Of a stretch of DNA of 64,000 nt, positions 58,800-64,000 are shown in pieces. How positions within the stretch are numbered: the stretch's first letter is position 1; every line of letters begins with the position of its first letter. Both the position numbers and the translations under genes were made by a program. Location: the NCBI GenBank assembly GCA_002105175.1, contig MCGE01000028.1:1-64000 (forward strand), given 5' to 3'. The notes under the pieces are model-generated. The model was not told where the DNA came from and searched no databases. It worked only from the letters and a program-made list of their open reading frames with translations. Origin of the DNA: Absidia repens. Its lineage: Eukaryota > Mucoromycota > Mucoromycetes > Mucorales > Cunninghamellaceae.

Positions 58800-61700
58800 T
58801 TAATTACCTTTGTGAGATTGATAATCCTCTTCATATTCATCCCTTCCACCTTTTCGTTTCATTCCTCTTCCTCTGCCTGATCCACCGCCCTAACAAAAAA
58901 AAAAAAAAAAATCAGAGACATGTAATGACATCCAGTAATAACATGCCTTCCAAACTTTACCCTTTTCATGTTACTGGATCCACGACTCCTGCCACGACCT
59001 GAAGACATATCCCGAGCACCTGCATTGTTGTTCCCAGAACCACCAAGCTGGCCACCACGAGTCATAGGCGCGGAAGACAATGACTGCTGTTGAGATAGAT
59101 GAGACAAAGAGCTAGCAGACACTGTTGCGGTAGGACCACCTCGATTCATAGGTGAGGACGATGGTAGATTGACATTGCGCAGTACCTCCATAAATTCCAT
59201 CGCGTTGAGCACAGGACCACTATAAGCAGATGATGAAGGCAGGCACGTCACAAAGTAGGAGATTAATTCGGGAAGATTGCTGGTGATAGATGCTATGGGT
59301 GGTTCTATCGATGGATGTTGAGGTTGTTGTTGCTGAGTTGCAGCAGGAGGCGATATGGATTGTGAGGATCCAGAAGATGCTTGAACGCCAAGTGGAGGGA
59401 TGAAAGGTGGTGGAGGAGAGTTTGGTTTCAAATTCGGTCGCTTTAATTCATCTGTTGGAAAGGTGTTTTTGGTCGGACGAATTGGATCAGAACTAGGTTT
59501 GAACAGTTGCCATTGATTTAAGTCTGGTCGAGAATAGCGTTCAGGATGCACCGATTCCAGTAGCGGTCGTTTTGGTTCGCTGCTTCTCCCTGATCTATAT
59601 GAGTCCCCGCTTGTACGTTGATTTTGTTCCATCGAGTCATCTTCCCCTTTCTCATCACCATCTGAAGGCTGTATTGTGTTTACGTTCGATTCAAAGACAT
59701 CTAAAATAGTATGAAATAAGTTAACATTTTGCTTTACTGGTCAACAGTAACTCTTCACTTTACCCTCCTGGTAGTGCAGTTCGTTCACAGGCTGAAGGTC
59801 CAAATAACTATACCGAGATAGAAACGTGTCCAAATGAATGACTATTATCATGAAAGAAAAGATTAATCTGCAAGTTGCCGTTTTGGATTTGTATTATCTT
59901 ACTTTCAGAATTCGCTTCATGTATACGTTTTTCCACGCTTTGTGTACTATTCAGGTCGCCATACTTGTTTTCGTAGTCCAAGAATTTCTTCCAAACATCA
60001 CTCGCCTTCTCGGTTGGTAAAGTTGCTAAAGATCTTTCAAATAAAGCCCGAGTATCTATGAATATGAATTGAGTGAGTATAGATGTGTCTTCCTTCTTCT
60101 TCCTTATTTCGGCCAACCAAAATAACTTACTGTTGTCATCATTCATTTGTATCAAAAAGTCCAAATATTCGCAGATATAGGCTGGGTCATCCCCAAAAGA
60201 TTTAATTCCAAGACCAAATATTTTCCCTGCAACCCCTGGATCTTTGCTGTTGTGATATTCCATAAGGGCAGAAGCTATAAACACATGGTAGGTCCTGCAC
60301 GACGATTTCCGGGCTTTTGAAAATAATGCTCTTGCAGATTTGATACCCTAAAAATAAATAAACAATTCCAGTCAAAAACACGATCGACAAAAATATCCAG
60401 CAGCGAAAGCAATAAATTAATTTCTACCTCAGTCCTTCTTGCAAATCGCATATAAGCAATCCAAACTAAAGAGCATTGTCGCATAATGGCGTCCACTTTT
60501 TCCTTGAGATCTTCTTCGAGGGTGTCCTGTTTCTTTTTGATTTGTCTTTCACGTGTTCGCAACTGTTCGCGCAGTTCACCATCCACATCATCACCAAGAT
60601 TCATGTTAGCACGTTCTTGCTCGGCATTTTGTTGTATATCAGATATTTCTTGTTGCACCGAAGTTTTAAGTTTTTCCACATTTTGATTAAGTTGTTCTAA
60701 CAATGAGTCGAAGGCGGATCTAGTTTCATCCAACATTTGGCGAGATTCACATATTTCAGCGTAAGCAAAGTGAAGTAGCAAACTAAAATGATAAAATAGA
60801 GAGTCAAGGGATATGTGCATGAGGATATACGAACATTATTAACTTCTTTTCTTCTTACCTTGTTGGTAATATTTCCATGCCCTGTTTCAGAAGAGCCAAT
60901 GTTTTTTCAGGTTTTGAGAGCTCCCAATAATACATTGCATAATCATACCAAAGTTCAGGATAAAACCGAAGGACCAAAAACGCCTGCTGGTATGCATACG
61001 ACACTCTTTCAATGACAGCATTTTTTTCTTCTAGATGCAGTGGATTTCCTTTTTCCCATTTAATATATCGTTTCCACAGGTTCAACTAACGTACAATAAA
61101 ATGAATCAGAGACTCTTTACGCGAGCTAGCTTTTTTTTTTTTTTATTTTATTTCTTTATTTTTATTTTCAAATGTTACCTGTTCCAATTCTTCAGCTGTC
61201 CACTTCGGCTTTTTTGGAATAACATTTCGTATCAAGTGATCAGTAAAAGGACGGGCTTCACGCAATGCAGTTCGAGCAGTCATGTAAGCTGCTGATTTCT
61301 CACCCAAGAATTTCTTTGCCTACGGTAAAAAAAAAAAAAAAAAAAAAAAAGACGCATTAGTCAAAATTATGTCAAATTTTGAAATGGTTCAGAGTCTGAT
61401 TACTTACGGTCAGTCGATTTAAATTGTTTTCCCATTGATCGTATTCTTTCCATAAGTGTTCCACATTATTCAGAGGTATAGATACAGACTTTTGATAAAC
61501 CCGTCGCATACTGTCCATTTTTCGTTGTTCTTCCCATGTATTTGTTGTCTATTGAGTTAAATATAAATAAAAGATGAGATATTTTCTTCGGTAATGATGC
61601 TTTTCAAATTGCCATACATCTGCAGACTTCAGGAAAAATAGATAATCAGCCCAGATCGGACCAGCATCCTTGTCGATACCAACATTGCCTAAGACATATT

Positions 61701-61991
61701 CGTAGGCCTTTTCAATGACAGCACGTGATTCAGGAGTTGTTGTTGATCCACCATTTTCGCCAGTGTTGATACGTCGAATGTAGCCAAGATAGAATTTCCA
61801 AAGATCAACGGAGAGCACAGTTTTCAAACATCGGGTAAATAAGGCCTCGGCCTGGCTAAAATTCGAGTATTGAAGTTCCAATTCCAGATAAGCCAACCAA
61901 TGCTTTGCCTAATAACGATAATAACCAACCATCCAACCAAAAAGTGATCAACGGTGAGTTCACAAGTACACGTCATTGCAGAATGCCAACA

Positions 61992-62026
<35 letters not shown>

Positions 62027-62834
62027 AAAAAAAGAGGGGGGCAATATATAAATGAATAGGGAAAACTGGATAGTATATAGAATGTAAAATAATTTATTGG
62101 AATACCAATGGCCTACAGCTCCCAAACCGTCACCCACAGCCGTTGCTTACCAGTCATTTTACACTGCCCACCCACCCCCCTCACTTTTATCCCCCGTATC
62201 CTTTCTACCCACCCATACAAGTCACTCACATCTTCTATTGCCTTCTTTCCCATATATTGTATATTTTCATTCTTACCGAAGTTGGATAAACCTTCAGAAA
62301 CCGTTCATATATAGCCCGAGTAGAATCCAAGTCCTCATGTTGTTGTATATCGGCTATTAAAGCAAGCCAGGTATCCAAATCTTCTTCATTCTCAGCAATA
62401 AGGTATTCCAGTCGTTCCCGTTTTCGGTTGATTTTGTCTGTCAGGTGATGATTGTTTGCCTGCTTTAGCCCATGGCTTGGGCTTGCATGCTGCTGTTTTT
62501 GCTGTTGCTGTTGCTGCTGTTGCTGTTGTTGTTGTTGTTGCTGAAAGGCAATAGGAGGGATCTGCCAAGACGATGGTGAGTTGACATACTGTTGTTGCTG
62601 AGTATTGACTAATGCTGTTTCTGCTGTCGTTGGCTGCTGTTGTTGTTCAGTTGTAAGAGGATCGCCTTTGTTTTCCTGAATATTTCCATCGGTCGATGAA
62701 GGCACATCAGTAGCAGCAGTGCTTTTGTTCAATAATTCATCCTCGCGTTGCTGTTCAGTTGTTTCCTGGATTTTATCAGTAGCACAAGTACCATCCGATT
62801 TAGGCGCATCTTTCTTCCCCACGTCTTGGTCCAT
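58800..62834 (-). CDS. RNA14: RNA14/CstF-77, mRNA 3'-end processing factor
   Basis: Rna14/CstF-77 is the scaffold of cleavage factor IA/CstF that recognises pre-mRNA 3' ends. Many exons (introns including a long one near 61910-62276 with an A32 run) join to about 1,000 residues. ATG at 62832-62834. The N-terminus is Gln-rich (a Gln run near 62500-62540). HAT repeats follow, with the pattern AKHWLAYLELELQYSNFSQA, DLWKFYLGYIRRIN, VEHLWKEYDQWENNLNRLTA, LWKRYIKWEKGNPL, ELWYDYAMYYWELSK and later LVWIAYMRFARRTEG. The Suf domain includes CEYLDFLIQMNDDNNTRALF. A C-terminal disordered region has RYSRPDLNQWQLFKP, a Suf/monkey-tail-type segment in animals and fungi. The final exon near 58800-58890 has GGGSGRGRGMKRKGG. 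Confidence 0.93.
61993..62024. repeat. 32-nt poly-A tract in an RNA14 intron
   Basis: Run of 32 A inside the longest intron of RNA14; the minus strand therefore carries T32 in the pre-mRNA. Confidence 0.9.
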
Positions 62835-63572
62835 TATCGAATAAAATGAGAGGGAAGAGAATCAAAAAAAAAAAGTAATAATAATAATTTATAAACAACT
62901 AACAATGAACATTATGCTTTCAATCTCCGCGTGACTCGCTCATTCGCCTTCCAAAAGAGGCTTGTCTCCTGGCAGAAAGACGAAGACAAACGGGAACTCT
63001 CCTTTTCCGCTCTTATTAGTTCAAACAAAAGAGCTTTTGTCGAAAAGCAATAAAGGGAGTTATAGGACTGTAGGTGGGTCAAACGTGAGGGACGCAGAAG
63101 GACTGGGATTTCAAACGCCGAAAGATGAAATAAAGTATGTCACCTTCCTGTTTTTGAGGAAAGGTCAAGCATTGAAGTTTATATGAAACAAGAAAGAAAT
63201 GTATACAGTAGTGATTATCGGTGAGTCTGGAGATGAGTGAGGCAAAGTAGTACATCGAAAAAAACAAACAAAAAATGGCGCGATGAAACAAGGAGGATTA
63301 ACTGGTGGAAATAGGAGGACTTCATCCAGATAGACCATGATAAACGACGAAAGAGGTTTGATGGGTGATCTTGTTTTTGTGGGCATTTATTCATAATAGT
63401 GATTTTTTTTTATCGAAGAGTGTGCTGGATTGATACAAAAAGCAAGATGTGTTCTCCTTGAAAAATAGAAAATAATGCAGGTTTGAATTTTTTCATTTAA
63501 GGCAATTTCAACAGCAGCCTTATTTATTCGCATCTCTTTCCTCTTTCAATCACTTTTTTTCTACGCTTCTAT

Positions 63573-63619
<47 letters not shown>

Positions 63620-63735
63620 CATCAACTCACAGTAGGTATAACACTACAATAATATTCGGCTGATCAAATCACACTGACTTTGCTTCTTTATTAAAACAGT
63701 ATCTCATTTTCATTTCAACTCACAATCGTATTATA
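62835..63735. other. Divergent intergenic region RNA14/terminal gene
   Basis: About 900 bp holding both promoters. A T37 run at 63583-63619 lies about 115 bp before the ATG of the rightmost gene and may act as a nucleosome-excluding element. No gene seen. Confidence 0.45.
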
Positions 63736-64000
63736 ATGTCATATTCGTTCGATTTTGGCGCTGAAGTCACTAGAATCTGTATGGATGAAATCAGACGACG
63801 AGGTAAAATAAAATAAATAAAAAATTATGCATGTATGTGCAATGATATTCATCTATCCTTGCCATGCTTAACATTACTTATTCTAGGACTGGATGAGCGC
63901 AAAATATTACGAAAATCTGGTGAGCCATTCAACAGCGATACCGTTGTCACCTTCTTTTTTTTGGACTCATTTATTCTCGTCTCTTTTTTATTTTTATTTT
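63736..64000 (+). CDS. Start of a gene running off the window; possibly RhoGAP-like
   Basis: ATG at 63736-63738. Exon 1 encodes MSYSFDFGAEVTRICMDEIR and two Arg, and ends at a GTAAAA donor near 63803. Exon 2 (about 63887-63918) encodes GLDERKILRKS and ends at a GTGAGC donor; the rest lies beyond the edge. The spacing I-C-x-D-E-I-x-x-R-G-L-x-E-x-x-I-x-R is similar to the first helix and loop of RhoGAP domains, but only about 34 residues are visible. I give the family as a possibility, not an identification. Confidence 0.5.

Overview
The window reads as nuclear DNA of a filamentous fungus, most likely an early-diverging (Mucoromycota, perhaps Mucorales) species. The reasons are many short GT-AG introns (mostly about 50-100 bp, GTAAGT-type donors), AT-rich intergenic DNA with long A/T homopolymers, polyQ/polyN/polyS tracts in regulatory proteins, and fungal families such as a Zn2Cys6 regulator, PMP3 and RNA14. 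The species is an inference from style; no marker gene fixes it.

Layout. 0-21 kb is gene-dense: a nucleostemin/NUG1-type GTPase (-), a Zn2Cys6 transcription factor (-), a tetraspanin-like membrane protein (-), a disordered Ser/Asn/Thr-rich protein (+), RAE1 (-), PMP3 (+), a class II aldolase/adducin-domain protein (-), RCE1 (+), an unknown protein with a suspicious homopolymer (-) and V-ATPase subunit F (+). 21-28.6 kb is non-coding, with dispersed repeats, an LTR-type element and a tRNA-Glu. 28.6-45.4 kb is gene-dense again: NOP4/RBM28-like (-), DPH6-like diphthine ligase (-), a bZIP factor (-), a tiny secreted peptide precursor (-), RPS25 (+), NOP14 (-), RPC11 (-), and a MAN1/Src1-type inner nuclear membrane protein with AT-hooks (+). 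45.4-58.8 kb is a repeat-rich block with a second tRNA-Glu, a second LTR-type element, tandem arrays, minisatellites and one broken gene fragment. 58.8 kb to the end carries RNA14/CstF-77 (-) and the start of a gene running off the right edge (+).

The identified genes are mostly housekeeping. NUG1, NOP4, NOP14, RPS25 and RPC11 all concern ribosome or RNA synthesis, RAE1 and RNA14 concern mRNA export and 3' processing, and RCE1, VMA7 and PMP3 concern membranes. They alternate strands with their own promoters, so I see no operon-like or biosynthetic cluster.

The least explained material is the repeat landscape. (i) Two about 410-bp LTR-like units share a TATA box exactly 287 bp before their shared 3' end, and each sits a few hundred bp from the 3' side of an identical tRNA-Glu gene. 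(ii) At least 14 copies of one dispersed repeat family share a near-invariant core. (iii) A composite element of about 1.1-1.3 kb carries GC-rich hairpins and 120-bp tandem units. The other points of interest are a 60-residue Kex2-type secreted peptide precursor and the AT-hook/MAN1 domain combination. Exon joins and repeat edges were read by eye and should be treated as approximate where stated.
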